Below, piece after piece: positions 36,668 through 44,935 of a DNA stretch of 64,000 nucleotides (the first letter of the stretch is position 1; every line of letters starts with the position of its first letter). The DNA is from Vibrio parahaemolyticus (GTDB lineage: Bacteria; Pseudomonadota; Gammaproteobacteria; Enterobacterales; Vibrionaceae). A model generated the notes under the pieces. That model made no database searches. It was given only the letters and a program-made list of their open reading frames with translations, and had not been told where the DNA came from. The stretch spans positions 1,302,001-1,366,000 of the forward strand of contig NZ_UHIL01000002.1 of the NCBI RefSeq assembly GCF_900460535.1, in the 5' to 3' direction. The translations under genes and the position numbers were made by a program.

Positions 36668-36724
36668 GCAGCGGAAGTAAATGGCTTAGTGCTTCTCTAA
36701 ATAAAGCATAGGGTAGGAGCAAAT

Positions 36725-36898
36725 ATGGTTACGCAAAATACCAACTTTTCCCCGGAGCAACCAAAACATGAAAAAGACGAGCAACAGAATGTAGCAATAG
36801 TTGAATTCAATAGCAGTGTGCTCAGCAGGCAATCGACAGATTTTTTGACTCATGAAGAGTTAAAAATGCTGGAAGCCGTGATAGGTATTGCTTTTTAG
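36725..36898 (+). CDS. Small protein of 57 aa behind aer
   Basis: A short gene beginning MVTQNTNFSPEQPKHEKDEQ and ending FLTHEELKMLEAVIGIAF. It has a strong ribosome binding site (TAGGAG, 6 bases ahead of the ATG), lies 57 bases after the aer stop, and is followed after 44 bases by a strong terminator. It should therefore be co-transcribed with aer. The first half is hydrophilic and probably disordered. The end forms an amphipathic helix with an aromatic C-terminus. Not a CheR/CheB-type pentapeptide. No family recognised; a role in Aer signalling is a guess from position. Confidence 0.65.
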   Translation: MVTQNTNFSPEQPKHEKDEQQNVAIVEFNSSVLSRQSTDFLTHEELKMLEAVIGIAF

Positions 36899-36942
36899 CT
36901 TTTCTCATCAATCGGTTGTATTAAAGCAATGAAAGTGAAAAG

Positions 36943-36970
36943 AAAGCCGTTGATGAACAACGGCTTTTTT
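36943..36970 (+). terminator. Terminator of the aer unit, left copy of a duplicated terminator
   Basis: AAAGCCGTTG / CAACGGCTTT with a 5-base loop and T-run. Over 28 bases it matches the hairpin at 42662-42689 at all but three central loop positions. Confidence 0.92.
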
Positions 36971-37010
36971 GTCAATAAAATCTGTTGAAAAGTAGCGGGG
37001 AATCAACTGA

Positions 37011-37874
37011 TTAAATGATACGTTGTTGATCTTCTAATACTTTAGATTTTATCAACGCTCGCATCGCTCCATGCCTTTTACAGTTCACTTTTCGTTGGTG
37101 GTATGCGATTTGATATTGAATAAAGCAAGCGCCAAAAGGGGAAGCAAAATGCTTAATATTAAAGGTTTTTCCCCATTTCTTTGCCAAAGATAGCGGAATG
37201 ACTCCGATACAGTCGCTTTGAGCTACGTGGGTGAGAATACCCAAATAGTTAGATGCGATAGAATCGATATTGTTTGATTTGACGATTAAGCCCAAATGTT
37301 TTTCAAACTCAGTATCAAAACTCCATTTACTGGCAAGTACGCAATGTTTTTCGTCGCTTAACATCTCGGTGGAGATGTGATAGTCAATCCTTGGGTGACC
37401 GTTTCGACATATAACAACACAAGGCTCTCGACAAACGTCTTCCACTATAATTGACGCTTCTCTGCTTTCAATATCTCCCAGTAGTAAATCCGCTTCATTG
37501 CTGTAAAGCAGAGAGAATAAATGGTTTTCACTTAATGTTGACTCATGAAAAAAGACATTTTCAAGCTTGGATTGCTGAGCCGGATAGATATTTGAACAGT
37601 AAACATTGTAGGGAGCAGGTTGGGTGATCACGCTATCGATTACACTCAGCGCTTGTTGTAGTTGAGGTAGCCATTTCTGGGCCGTGCTGGTTAGCTCAAT
37701 ATTTCGCCCTCGTTTCGTAAATAACTTTGTGTTTGTTGTGCGCTCTAGCCGTTTAATGGAAGCACTTATCGCTGGCTGAGTTACACCTAATTTATCCGCC
37801 GCTTTCGTATAAGAAAGGCACTCGGTCACCACAATAAATGTATTGATTAAGTTTAGGTCAATGGCTTTGGACAT
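37011..37874 (-). CDS. LysR-family regulator at the left end of the sulfatase module
   Basis: A 287-aa LysR-type regulator. The winged HTH is at residues 5-65: LNLINTFIVVTECLSYTKAA then DKLGVTQPAISASIKRLERT. The effector domain follows. It is co-directional with and downstream of the sulfatase gene (93 bases between sulfatase stop and this start) and could be read from the same transcript. The frame extends to 37946, but LysR similarity begins close to the ATG at 37874. It is a plausible regulator of the sulfatase pair or of uptake genes elsewhere. Confidence 0.85.
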   Translation of the reverse strand: MSKAIDLNLINTFIVVTECLSYTKAADKLGVTQPAISASIKRLERTTNTKLFTKRGRNIELTSTAQKWLPQLQQALSVIDSVITQPAPYNVYCSNIYPAQQSKLENVFFHESTLSENHLFSLLYSNEADLLLGDIESREASIIVEDVCREPCVVICRNGHPRIDYHISTEMLSDEKHCVLASKWSFDTEFEKHLGLIVKSNNIDSIASNYLGILTHVAQSDCIGVIPLSLAKKWGKTFNIKHFASPFGACFIQYQIAYHQRKVNCKRHGAMRALIKSKVLEDQQRII

Positions 37875-37967
37875 CTTGAACTCGAGTAATGAATTGGTGG
37901 GGAAATCAACGGGAGTGCGAAGTGACTCCTGAGCCACTATTAACATAATGACTCAGGAGATTTATCG

Positions 37968-40337
37968 CTATTGAACGATAGAGGTTGTGACTTGTTCAAT
38001 TTTTTGATTGAACTCGAATGGTGCTTGGTAGTCTTTACTCACCGCGCCACCTTCATCTTCACCAATACCCACGCCATCGTCGAGCGAGAACAAGCGGCTG
38101 TTTGTGTTAGGGATAAGTTTCTTCTCAACAAGCTTATCGTTCACGTAGAGATAAACGTTACCGCCTTTACCTCTGCCAGCGGCGTTACCTTTACCACCTT
38201 GGCCGTTCTCGTCGTAACGGAATGCCACTTTAATCTCGTTCTTGCCTTCTTTTAGTTTAGAACCAGAGACTTTAGTGTACTCGTAGGTTAACCAGTTATA
38301 TTCGAAGGTTGGGACGCCGTTTTTCACATATAACGTCCAACCACCGAAGTTACCGCCTTGCGCGATAATCACACCGTTAGTCTTTGACGCATTGTCTGTT
38401 GAAATGTCCGCAACAATATCAAACGATTTATTTTTGATATTTAAGAAGGAGTTTTCAGGGATGCCTCTCGCACCTTCATAAAGCGTTAGGCTCTTCTTAC
38501 CAAACAGAGCATCAGGTCGGCCCGCAATTTCTGCGTTCACACGTTCCATTGTGCGATCATCGATAGGGTAGACATGGTTTTTCTCTGCTTCTTTATCGAA
38601 TAGCTTCTTCAGCTCCTCAAGCTTTTGAGGGTTAGATTTTGCTAAGTCGTTGGCTAAAGAGAAATCTTTCGTTGTGTCGTACAATTCCCATTTATCATCT
38701 TGTAGGTCTCTAAACTTAGTTGACCCCTCAGTTAAAGCCCAGTGAGTAACACGCGCTAGCCATCCTTCGTGATAGATGGCACGGTTACCTCCCAGTTCGA
38801 AATATTGAGGTTTGTGTCGTGTTTGTGCTTTTGTTTCCTTAAATGTATTAGTGAAGCTCACGCCTGCCATCGGGATTTGCTCAACACCATCGACTTCTTT
38901 TGGAACTGGTAAATTAGCGGCTTCTAGTACTGTCGGAGCAATATCTACAACATGAGACCATTGATCGCGCAAAGGCTGGCCTTTGTTATCGATTCCCGCA
39001 GGCCAACTCACGACCATACCATTTCGAGTGCCACCAAAGTCTGAAGACATTCCCTTCGTCCAAGTAAATGGAGAGTCACCCGCTACGGCCCAGCCTGAAG
39101 CGTAGTGTGGGAAACTATCGGGCCCGCCTAGCTTATCGATGTTTTCTAGCACGCGGTTAGGATCTTCCGTGATGAGGTTATAGAACGCCAGTGAGTTGAA
39201 GCTACCGTTACGGTTGCCTTCTGCGCTCGCACCGTTATCGCCGACAATGTAGAAGATTAAGGTATTATCGAATTCACCATTTTTCTTGAGTGTGTCGATG
39301 ACTCGACCGATCTCATGGTCAGTGTGTGCTAAGAAGCCTGCATAAACTTCCATTTGGCGTTCGAAGACACGTTTTTCATCAGATGAGAGAGAATCCCAAC
39401 GAGGCACAAAGTCTGGCATTGGTGGCAAAACCGTATCTTGTGGAATAATGCCTAACTTCTTCTGACGTTCAAACGACTCTTGTCTTAGTCTGTCCCAGCC
39501 CATTGAGAACTTGCCTTTGAACTTATCAATCCATTCTCTTGGGGCCTGATGAGGCGCGTGTGCGGCACCCGGAGCGTAGTAAGCGAAGAACGGTTGGTCA
39601 GCATTGTAGCTGTGCTGCAGGTTCAACCATTTAATAGTTTGGTCGGTCATATCTGCTGTGAAGTGATAGTTCTTTTTACGCGGCGTTTTAATGCGCGTAT
39701 TACCGTCAATCAACACGGGTTGGAACTGGTCGGTTTCACCACCGAAGAAGCCGTAGAATTTGTCGAAACCCACTTCAGAAGGCCAAAGCGTTTGGTTACC
39801 TGCGGGCCCTGTCTCCCAAGCTGGAATTTCGTGGTTTTTACCAAACATTGCCGTGCTGTAACCGTTATATTTCAAAATTTTTGGTAGGGCAGCGATGTAG
39901 TTTGGTCGAACGCTTGTATTGCCAGGGAAAGCCGTCGATGTTTCCGCAATTGAACCCATATTATTTTGGTGATGATTGCGGCCAGTAAGCAAGGCAGTTC
40001 GAGTTGCAGAGCTTACGCCGGTTGTATGGAATTGGTTATAGATAAGACCTTGTTTAGCTAACGCATCAAGTGTCGGCATATCAACTGCGCCACCGAAAAG
40101 GGATGACTGACTAAAACCGACGTCATCTAACAAGATAACAAGCACGTTAGGTGCATCTTTTGGTGCCGCTATTCGGCGAGTTGGTTCGGGGCGCTGAACA
40201 TCTCGCACGTCGAGTTGAGTGTAAGTTTGGGGCTCAATGTCAGGAATTGGGAGCTTTGTTCTATCTACCGTTCCTGCCGCAACCAAACACGGAGCGAGCG
40301 CTCCGGTGATGGTCACCGTTGTTTTCAAAATATCCAT
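37968..40337 (-). CDS. Arylsulfatase, Ser-type formylglycine enzyme, exported
   Basis: A 789-aa type I sulfatase with an N-terminal hydrophobic export segment (TVTITGALAPCLVAAGTVD). It hydrolyses sulfate esters. The modification motif is S109-S-A-T-R113 followed by TALLTGRN, that is [C/S]-x-[P/A]-x-R with serine at the catalytic position. Serine there is converted to formylglycine only by radical-SAM maturases, and such a gene directly precedes it. Calcium ligands D71 and D72 (LLDDVGF) and GDNGASAEG near 367 are present. A C-terminal region (about 620-789) looks like an extra lectin/jelly-roll-type domain. The large size resembles the AtsA/AslA group. Substrate unknown. Confidence 0.92.
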   Translation of the reverse strand: MDILKTTVTITGALAPCLVAAGTVDRTKLPIPDIEPQTYTQLDVRDVQRPEPTRRIAAPKDAPNVLVILLDDVGFSQSSLFGGAVDMPTLDALAKQGLIYNQFHTTGVSSATRTALLTGRNHHQNNMGSIAETSTAFPGNTSVRPNYIAALPKILKYNGYSTAMFGKNHEIPAWETGPAGNQTLWPSEVGFDKFYGFFGGETDQFQPVLIDGNTRIKTPRKKNYHFTADMTDQTIKWLNLQHSYNADQPFFAYYAPGAAHAPHQAPREWIDKFKGKFSMGWDRLRQESFERQKKLGIIPQDTVLPPMPDFVPRWDSLSSDEKRVFERQMEVYAGFLAHTDHEIGRVIDTLKKNGEFDNTLIFYIVGDNGASAEGNRNGSFNSLAFYNLITEDPNRVLENIDKLGGPDSFPHYASGWAVAGDSPFTWTKGMSSDFGGTRNGMVVSWPAGIDNKGQPLRDQWSHVVDIAPTVLEAANLPVPKEVDGVEQIPMAGVSFTNTFKETKAQTRHKPQYFELGGNRAIYHEGWLARVTHWALTEGSTKFRDLQDDKWELYDTTKDFSLANDLAKSNPQKLEELKKLFDKEAEKNHVYPIDDRTMERVNAEIAGRPDALFGKKSLTLYEGARGIPENSFLNIKNKSFDIVADISTDNASKTNGVIIAQGGNFGGWTLYVKNGVPTFEYNWLTYEYTKVSGSKLKEGKNEIKVAFRYDENGQGGKGNAAGRGKGGNVYLYVNDKLVEKKLIPNTNSRLFSLDDGVGIGEDEGGAVSKDYQAPFEFNQKIEQVTTSIVQ

Positions 40338-40344
40338 TTATTGA

Positions 40345-41583
40345 TTACCTTTTATTAGAGGGTGTTAGGATTAAAGGGCCGTCTAATGCTTGCATGACAT
40401 AGCTTGCTGGATAGCCATGAGCTAAGATCGTCGTCATTGCTTGCAAATACTTTTGTACTGAGCTGAAAAAATAGAAATAACCATCACAAAGGACGTTTTC
40501 ATACTCACCAGTGTCGGAGAGATAGCGATGTTTTGGGCAACCGCCGTTGCAGAGAGACAAGTACTGGCACTGTTTACATCGCATAGATAAGCGGGATTCT
40601 TTATTGAACTGAAGTTCGTGATTCAACGACATCTCGTGTAACGATGTTTCGAATACATTGCCGAGTTTCGACTCCGGGTAGGCGATATGGTCACAGAAAT
40701 AAACGTCACCATTTGCTTCAACGGCATAAGACGAGCCGCATTTTTTTGCATGAATACAGTTTGGAGAGGGGTTGCCAAGGTATTGTGTTAATGCCTGTTC
40801 GAAGTTCGAAATGAAGACTTTTCCCACATCTTGAGAAACCCAAAGATGAAATACGTCGGTGAGAAAACGTCCGTATTCTTTGGCATCAACAGACCAAGCG
40901 ATAGGTTCGTATTTCTGAGGAACTGTATGGCGTTTGTCTGTCGAGAAAATCAGATTGCTACCAAAGTGCTGGCCACGAGCTTGCTCTGTTTGTGACGGGG
41001 AAGATTCGACAAGAGGTGAGAACTGAATATGTTTCACCTTATTCTTTCGGAAAAATGAATAGATAGCCTCAGCATGTTTGCAATACTCTTTGGTCACACA
41101 TGCCAAAACGTTGTATTCAACGTTCATTTTTTGTAGAAGCTTTAATGCAGAAAAGCTTTCTTTAAAAGCACTTTTTCCTTGTTTGGTTCGGTATTTTTCT
41201 TGAAGCCACTCAGGCCCATCTAAACTTAATCCAACCAAGAAGTTATTTTCTCGAAAGAATCGGCACCAATCACTGTTTAATTTAGAGCCATTGGTTTGAA
41301 TTGTGTTCTTTATTAATTTTCCGTTAGCGTATTGCTTTTGAAACTCAACAGCCTTTTCAAAAAAATCAATGCCTATCAATGTAGGTTCTCCACCGTGCCA
41401 TGCGAACTCGACAATAGGCGTATCTTGGCTAGAAATATAATTTTTAATATAATTCTCTAGCGTTTCTATATTCATTGATTTTTTAGATTTTAAGAGCAGG
41501 TCCTTCTCTAAATAAAAACAATATTGACAATCATAGTTGCATTTTGAGCCAACAACTTTCACTGTAGTATGTAAACCAGCCAT
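40345..41583 (-). CDS. Anaerobic sulfatase maturase (radical SAM, SPASM)
   Basis: A 412-aa radical-SAM enzyme that oxidises the active-site Ser or Cys of sulfatases to formylglycine in the cytoplasm before export. The SAM cluster motif is C15-x3-C19-x2-C22 (KCNYDCQYCFYLEKD). The substrate-binding WHGGEPTLIG and the auxiliary SPASM cluster cysteines (CIHAKKCGSSYAVE, YFCDH, CKQCQYLSLCNGGCPKHR) are all there. It is 7 bases upstream of the sulfatase, whose AAAAGG box overlaps this stop, so enzyme and substrate are coupled. ATG 41583 is used; the longer frame begins with TTG. Confidence 0.93.
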   Translation of the reverse strand: MAGLHTTVKVVGSKCNYDCQYCFYLEKDLLLKSKKSMNIETLENYIKNYISSQDTPIVEFAWHGGEPTLIGIDFFEKAVEFQKQYANGKLIKNTIQTNGSKLNSDWCRFFRENNFLVGLSLDGPEWLQEKYRTKQGKSAFKESFSALKLLQKMNVEYNVLACVTKEYCKHAEAIYSFFRKNKVKHIQFSPLVESSPSQTEQARGQHFGSNLIFSTDKRHTVPQKYEPIAWSVDAKEYGRFLTDVFHLWVSQDVGKVFISNFEQALTQYLGNPSPNCIHAKKCGSSYAVEANGDVYFCDHIAYPESKLGNVFETSLHEMSLNHELQFNKESRLSMRCKQCQYLSLCNGGCPKHRYLSDTGEYENVLCDGYFYFFSSVQKYLQAMTTILAHGYPASYVMQALDGPLILTPSNKR

Positions 41584-41644
41584 AAGGAATTCTTCTACTC
41601 CAACCAAGATGGAACTAGTTTAATTAATATGTTCTTGTCCACAA

Positions 41645-41674
41645 TTGATAATAGTGATACTTGATACTTATCAA
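41645..41674. promoter_or_regulatory. Repeated TTGATA dyads between the maturase and LysR genes
   Basis: TTGATAA (41645-41651) is mirrored by TTATCAA (41668-41674), and a nested TTGATA-CT-TATCAA palindrome (41661-41674) lies inside. A further TTGATA follows at 41677. This is the only symmetrical sequence in the 135-base divergent gap and is a likely LysR binding region. Confidence 0.5.
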
Positions 41675-41718
41675 AATTGATATTATGTTTTTAGGGAGTG
41701 TTGTGAGAGAGTTTAGAC

Positions 41719-42672
41719 ATGATATTTAACTATAACTTACTGAAACCGTTGGCGTTGCTGTTGGAAACAAAAAGTATCACAGCAACAGCAAACCAAATGT
41801 CGACAAGTGCTTCTGCGGTGAGCCGAACTCTAAGAAGCTTAAGGGAAATATTTCAGGATGAATTACTTACCAGAAAAAACGGCAGGATGGAGCTAACGCC
41901 AAAAGCAATCTCCATACGTGCCAAACTCAATAATATTATTCATTATATTGATGAATTAACTGAGGATATGTCTTTTGAACCATCGACATCAGATATAAAA
42001 ATCAATATAGCGATGAATAGTTACATCGCATATTGGCTAGCCCCAGAAATAATTCAATACTTTTCAGAGAACGCGCCGAATATAGAATTAACCATTGAAG
42101 ATTGGAATGAGTTAACGCCAGATCGAATTAATAATCATCTCGTTCATTTTGGAATTCATTATTTTCCATTAAATTTAAATAAAAACTTGGTCCAAAGAAA
42201 AGTCGGAAAAGATATGTCGGTTATGGTCTGTAGAAAAGATCATCCAATTAATAACGAGTCAATATCCTTGGAGACAATCGCGTCTTATCCTCTGGCTATC
42301 CACTTGCAAAAGCATTGGAATGAGCGGCAAGATAAACTCTCAAGATTGCTGTTGAGTCACGGTATTGACTTCAAAGTAAAACTTAAAACGACGCATATCA
42401 ATGTCATTATTAATGCCGTTGAGACGACAGACTTATTGTTTCCTTGTTCAATCTACATAGCAGAACAGTTGGGTGAAAAATTTAGCTACATTACTTCGAG
42501 CGATGAGGTGTTTCTACCGCTGCAAGAAAAAGAGTTTGGCTTTATATACGACAAGGCCTACAAAAACGATCCTATGATTGTGTGGTTACACAGTACCATT
42601 TCTAAGCTGATGAATGACTTTCTAGATGTGTATAACAAGAAGTTTGACAATAGATACGAAAAAAGCCGTTGA
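41719..42672 (+). CDS. LysR-family regulator divergent from the sulfatase operon
   Basis: A 317-aa LysR-type regulator with an N-terminal HTH (LALLLETKSITATANQMSTS then ASAVSRTLRSLREIFQDELL). The LRSLREIFQDELLTR form is that of the LeuO/NodD-like branch. The gene is clearly richer in A+T than its neighbours outside the module, a sign of transfer. It is divergent from maturase-sulfatase over a region with TTGATA dyads, the normal layout of a LysR regulator and its target. Its stop codon (42670-42672) lies inside the stem of the right-hand duplicated terminator, so the last three residues (KSR) are encoded by the repeat. Confidence 0.87.
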   Translation: MIFNYNLLKPLALLLETKSITATANQMSTSASAVSRTLRSLREIFQDELLTRKNGRMELTPKAISIRAKLNNIIHYIDELTEDMSFEPSTSDIKINIAMNSYIAYWLAPEIIQYFSENAPNIELTIEDWNELTPDRINNHLVHFGIHYFPLNLNKNLVQRKVGKDMSVMVCRKDHPINNESISLETIASYPLAIHLQKHWNERQDKLSRLLLSHGIDFKVKLKTTHINVIINAVETTDLLFPCSIYIAEQLGEKFSYITSSDEVFLPLQEKEFGFIYDKAYKNDPMIVWLHSTISKLMNDFLDVYNKKFDNRYEKSR

Positions 42673-42690
42673 TTATCAACGGCTTTTTTC
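42661..42690. terminator. Terminator at the module end, right copy
   Basis: AAAAGCCGTTGA / TCAACGGCTTTTTT with a TTA loop. It carries the LysR stop codon and lies 7 bases from the tRNA-Ser 3' end. Nearly identical to 36943-36970. Confidence 0.92.
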
Positions 42691-42696
42691 TAAATG

Positions 42697-42787
42697 TGGC
42701 GGAGAGATAGGGATTTGAACCCTAGATACGCTATTAACGTATGCCGGTTTTCAAGACCGGTGCTTTCAACCACTCAGCCATCTCTCC
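42697..42787 (-). tRNA. tRNA-Ser (anticodon TGA)
   Basis: A 91-base serine tRNA with encoded CCA end (42697-42699). Acceptor GGAGAGA pairs with TCTCTCC and the discriminator is G. The anticodon arm CCGGT-CTTGAAA-ACCGG gives anticodon TGA. A long variable arm (CATACGTTAATAGCGTATC) is typical of class II tRNAs. The T arm contains GGTTCAAATCC. The 3' end points at the sulfatase module. Confidence 0.97.
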
Positions 42788-42799
42788 GTTGCGGGACGT

Positions 42800-42828
42800 A
42801 TAATAGGGAGTGGAGTAGTCGTTGTAAA
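42800..42828 (-). promoter_or_regulatory. Promoter of tRNA-Ser
   Basis: Read on the minus strand, TTTACA, a 17-base spacer and TATTAT precede a GC-rich discriminator (ACGTCCCGC) just before the tRNA. This is the layout of a stringently controlled sigma-70 promoter. Confidence 0.75.
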
Positions 42829-43116
42829 GCACTGAATTACAATTGAAGTGCCGTTTGATGATTTTCTAGACGCCGATGTAATAGTGAGCAACACTGAAAG
42901 TGAGTAAAAACAACGCGAAACGCACCTAAATGTAGAGTTTTTACTTTATCCTAGTGCTAATCAATAAAATGGTGTTTTATTGTTATCTTTATGAAAAATA
43001 ACAAATTATAGGCTTTGAGGATACATGTGTTCGCCCGAAAGTGTTTGCAACAGTTTGTGAACTAATTCAAAATTAACTGGTATAGCCAGTTGTGCTTAAT
43101 TTTTCTAAGGGTGTTT
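42829..43116. other. AT-rich gap upstream of the MaoC gene
   Basis: About 290 bases without a supported gene. The stretch 42950-43010 is very AT-rich and probably contains the promoter of the hydratase gene, whose ribosome binding site is TAAGGG at 43106-43111. Confidence 0.45.
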
Positions 43117-43797
43117 ATGAAGGTCACAAATCTATTTAAAGACAAAGTTGATGCGATTTCTGCTCATCAATCCGAGTTTATGAATTGGATGTCTCCAACG
43201 CTACGCGATTACTGGAGTGACTTTTTGGGTAAGGCACAAAACAGCTTTTTGTTTTCTAATGTGCGCGACCATAATCAGCCTGCAGTAAATGAAGAAGTGG
43301 CTCCTCAACCTGCGCCGATTGTTCTTCAGCCAGAAGCTCAAAAACTGTATGACGAGCTAAGCGGTAAGATCGGTGAAGTGATCCATACGGGTGACTGGGT
43401 TCATGTATCTCAAGAGCGTATCAATCAATTTGGTGCGGTAACAGAAGATATGCAATGGATTCATACTGACCCAGAGCGTGCATCTGTTGAATCACCTTTT
43501 AAAACAACCATTGCGCATGGTTTCCTGACGTTGGCTCTACTGCCAAAACTGACGGACTCAGTTGATGCGGATAAACCATTATTTCCGACAGCGAAATTGG
43601 TTGTGAATCTAGGTTTGAACCAAGTGCGTTTTCCTTACCCAGTTAAAGCTGGTAACAACGTGCGTGCAGTAAGTACACTAACTAAAGTAACGCCTATCAA
43701 AAAAGGTTTAGAGATCGAGCGTGAAATCAAAGTGGAAATTGAAGGCGTAAGACGCCCAGGTGCGGTAGTGGTATCTGTGATTCAATTGCACTTCTAA
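43117..43797 (+). CDS. MaoC-family (R)-specific enoyl-CoA hydratase with N-terminal extension
   Basis: A 226-aa protein. Residues about 85-226 form a hot-dog hydratase-2 domain of the MaoC/PhaJ type. The catalytic Asp and His lie in QFGAVTEDMQWIHTDPERA (D and H of the D-x4-H motif), followed by TTIAHGFLTLALLP and VVNLGLNQVRFPYPVKAGNN. Such enzymes hydrate trans-2-enoyl-CoA to (R)-3-hydroxyacyl-CoA, feeding polyhydroxyalkanoate or odd lipid routes. The first 50 residues are an extra helical segment (KDKVDAISAHQSEFMNWMSP then TLRDYWSDFL) that resembles a phasin-like amphipathic helix, joined by a Pro/Ala linker. The ATG 43117 has TAAGGG upstream. Confidence 0.85.
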   Translation: MKVTNLFKDKVDAISAHQSEFMNWMSPTLRDYWSDFLGKAQNSFLFSNVRDHNQPAVNEEVAPQPAPIVLQPEAQKLYDELSGKIGEVIHTGDWVHVSQERINQFGAVTEDMQWIHTDPERASVESPFKTTIAHGFLTLALLPKLTDSVDADKPLFPTAKLVVNLGLNQVRFPYPVKAGNNVRAVSTLTKVTPIKKGLEIEREIKVEIEGVRRPGAVVVSVIQLHF

Positions 43798-43815
43798 AAA
43801 CATATTCGAATCAAT

Positions 43816-43847
43816 AAAAAAGAGAGCATTTCAATGCTCTCTTTTTT
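43816..43847. terminator. Bidirectional terminator after the MaoC gene
   Basis: AAAAAAGAGAGCAT / ATGCTCTCTTTTTT, a perfect 14-bp stem with a 4-base loop, between converging genes. Confidence 0.95.
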
Positions 43848-43851
43848 GTTT

Positions 43852-44679
43852 TTACTGGTTAAAGTTTTTAACTGGTATGTACCCGTAGTCAGCAATGGTT
43901 TTTTGTCCCGCTTCCGATTTTAGGAACGCGACAAAGTCTTTGCCGGCTTGATCTAGCGAGTCGACTTTGTAAAGCACCAAGAATGGTCGAGCCAGTTTGT
44001 ATTTGTGATTTGCGATGTTCGCTGCTGTTGGTTCAATCCCGTTAAACTGAATCGCCTTCACAGAAAGGTCTACAGACCCCACCGAAATAAAACCAATCGC
44101 ACGTGTGTTATGGTTCACAATGGTTTTAACCATGCTGTTGCTGTTTACAACTAAGTTGTTTGGGCTGATATCAGAAACCAGACGGTCGTTAATGATTTTG
44201 GTGAGACCCAACAAACTTTCAAAGCTGTAGCGCGAGCCAGAAGATGCTTCTCGTGTGACAACTGCTATCGGTTGATCCGCGCCGCCGACTTCTTTCCAGT
44301 TTTTGATTTCGCCTTTGTAGATGTCAAACAGTTGTTGTGCTGAAAGGTTAGTCACAGAGTTTGTACGGTTCACAACAACGGCAAGGCCATCGTAAGCAAT
44401 TGGAAACACATTCAAGTCTTCGCCTTTTTCGCTTTCTGTCAGATAGCGAGAGCTCATACCAAGTTTCACGACACCTTTGTTCACCATGGTGATCCCCGCA
44501 CTAGAACCAATGCCCTGTACAGCGATGTAATTATCTGGGTGTGTCTTATTGTATTCTTCGGCGAGTACGTCCATCACGCGAGCAACGGAAGTTGAACCTG
44601 AAATGTTGACTTCTTTCGCCATAGCAGAAGGAAGGGAGACAGCCATGGCTAGTAAAGTTGCCACAGTAAAACGTAACAT
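43852..44679 (-). CDS. PstS-family phosphate-binding periplasmic protein
   Basis: A 275-aa solute-binding protein with a cleavable signal (ATLLAMAVSLPSAMAKEV). It matches the PstS/PBP-like group that binds phosphate in the periplasm: ISGSTSVARVMDVLAEEYNK (phosphate loop GSTS), GIGSSAGI, YDGLAVVVN, REASSGSRYSFE (a second phosphate-contact loop) and GFISVG. No pstC, pstA or pstB permease gene is beside it, so it must serve a transporter encoded elsewhere or act as a sensor. I saw no convincing Pho box upstream. Single gene. Confidence 0.87.
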   Translation of the reverse strand: MLRFTVATLLAMAVSLPSAMAKEVNISGSTSVARVMDVLAEEYNKTHPDNYIAVQGIGSSAGITMVNKGVVKLGMSSRYLTESEKGEDLNVFPIAYDGLAVVVNRTNSVTNLSAQQLFDIYKGEIKNWKEVGGADQPIAVVTREASSGSRYSFESLLGLTKIINDRLVSDISPNNLVVNSNSMVKTIVNHNTRAIGFISVGSVDLSVKAIQFNGIEPTAANIANHKYKLARPFLVLYKVDSLDQAGKDFVAFLKSEAGQKTIADYGYIPVKNFNQ

Positions 44680-44935
44680 ATTTAAACTCCATATACGGTA
44701 TAAAGCAGCGCTTATGATATTGCGTTCAGGTTACACTTTTGTGAATCAGAAAAGATTGTTCGAATGTGAAACAGCAGCGTGTTTATCGCGTTATTTGAGC
44801 AAAGTGGTGATGTACGTAGTGTTTCCTCGGAGAGTGAGATGGTAATCTCTGAGAAGTCTGTAAACGGAACGTTGGTGAAGTCAGCCTTAAATGGCGCTTG
44901 GGTGTATACTAAAAACTACCTATCAGGAGAACGTC

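Noticed and set aside
42697..42787. Search for an integrase or an att-type direct repeat of the tRNA-Ser 3' end within the window
   Set aside because: I found no integrase gene and no second copy of the tRNA 3' end, so a classic tRNA-integrated island is not supported. Only the duplicated terminator is.
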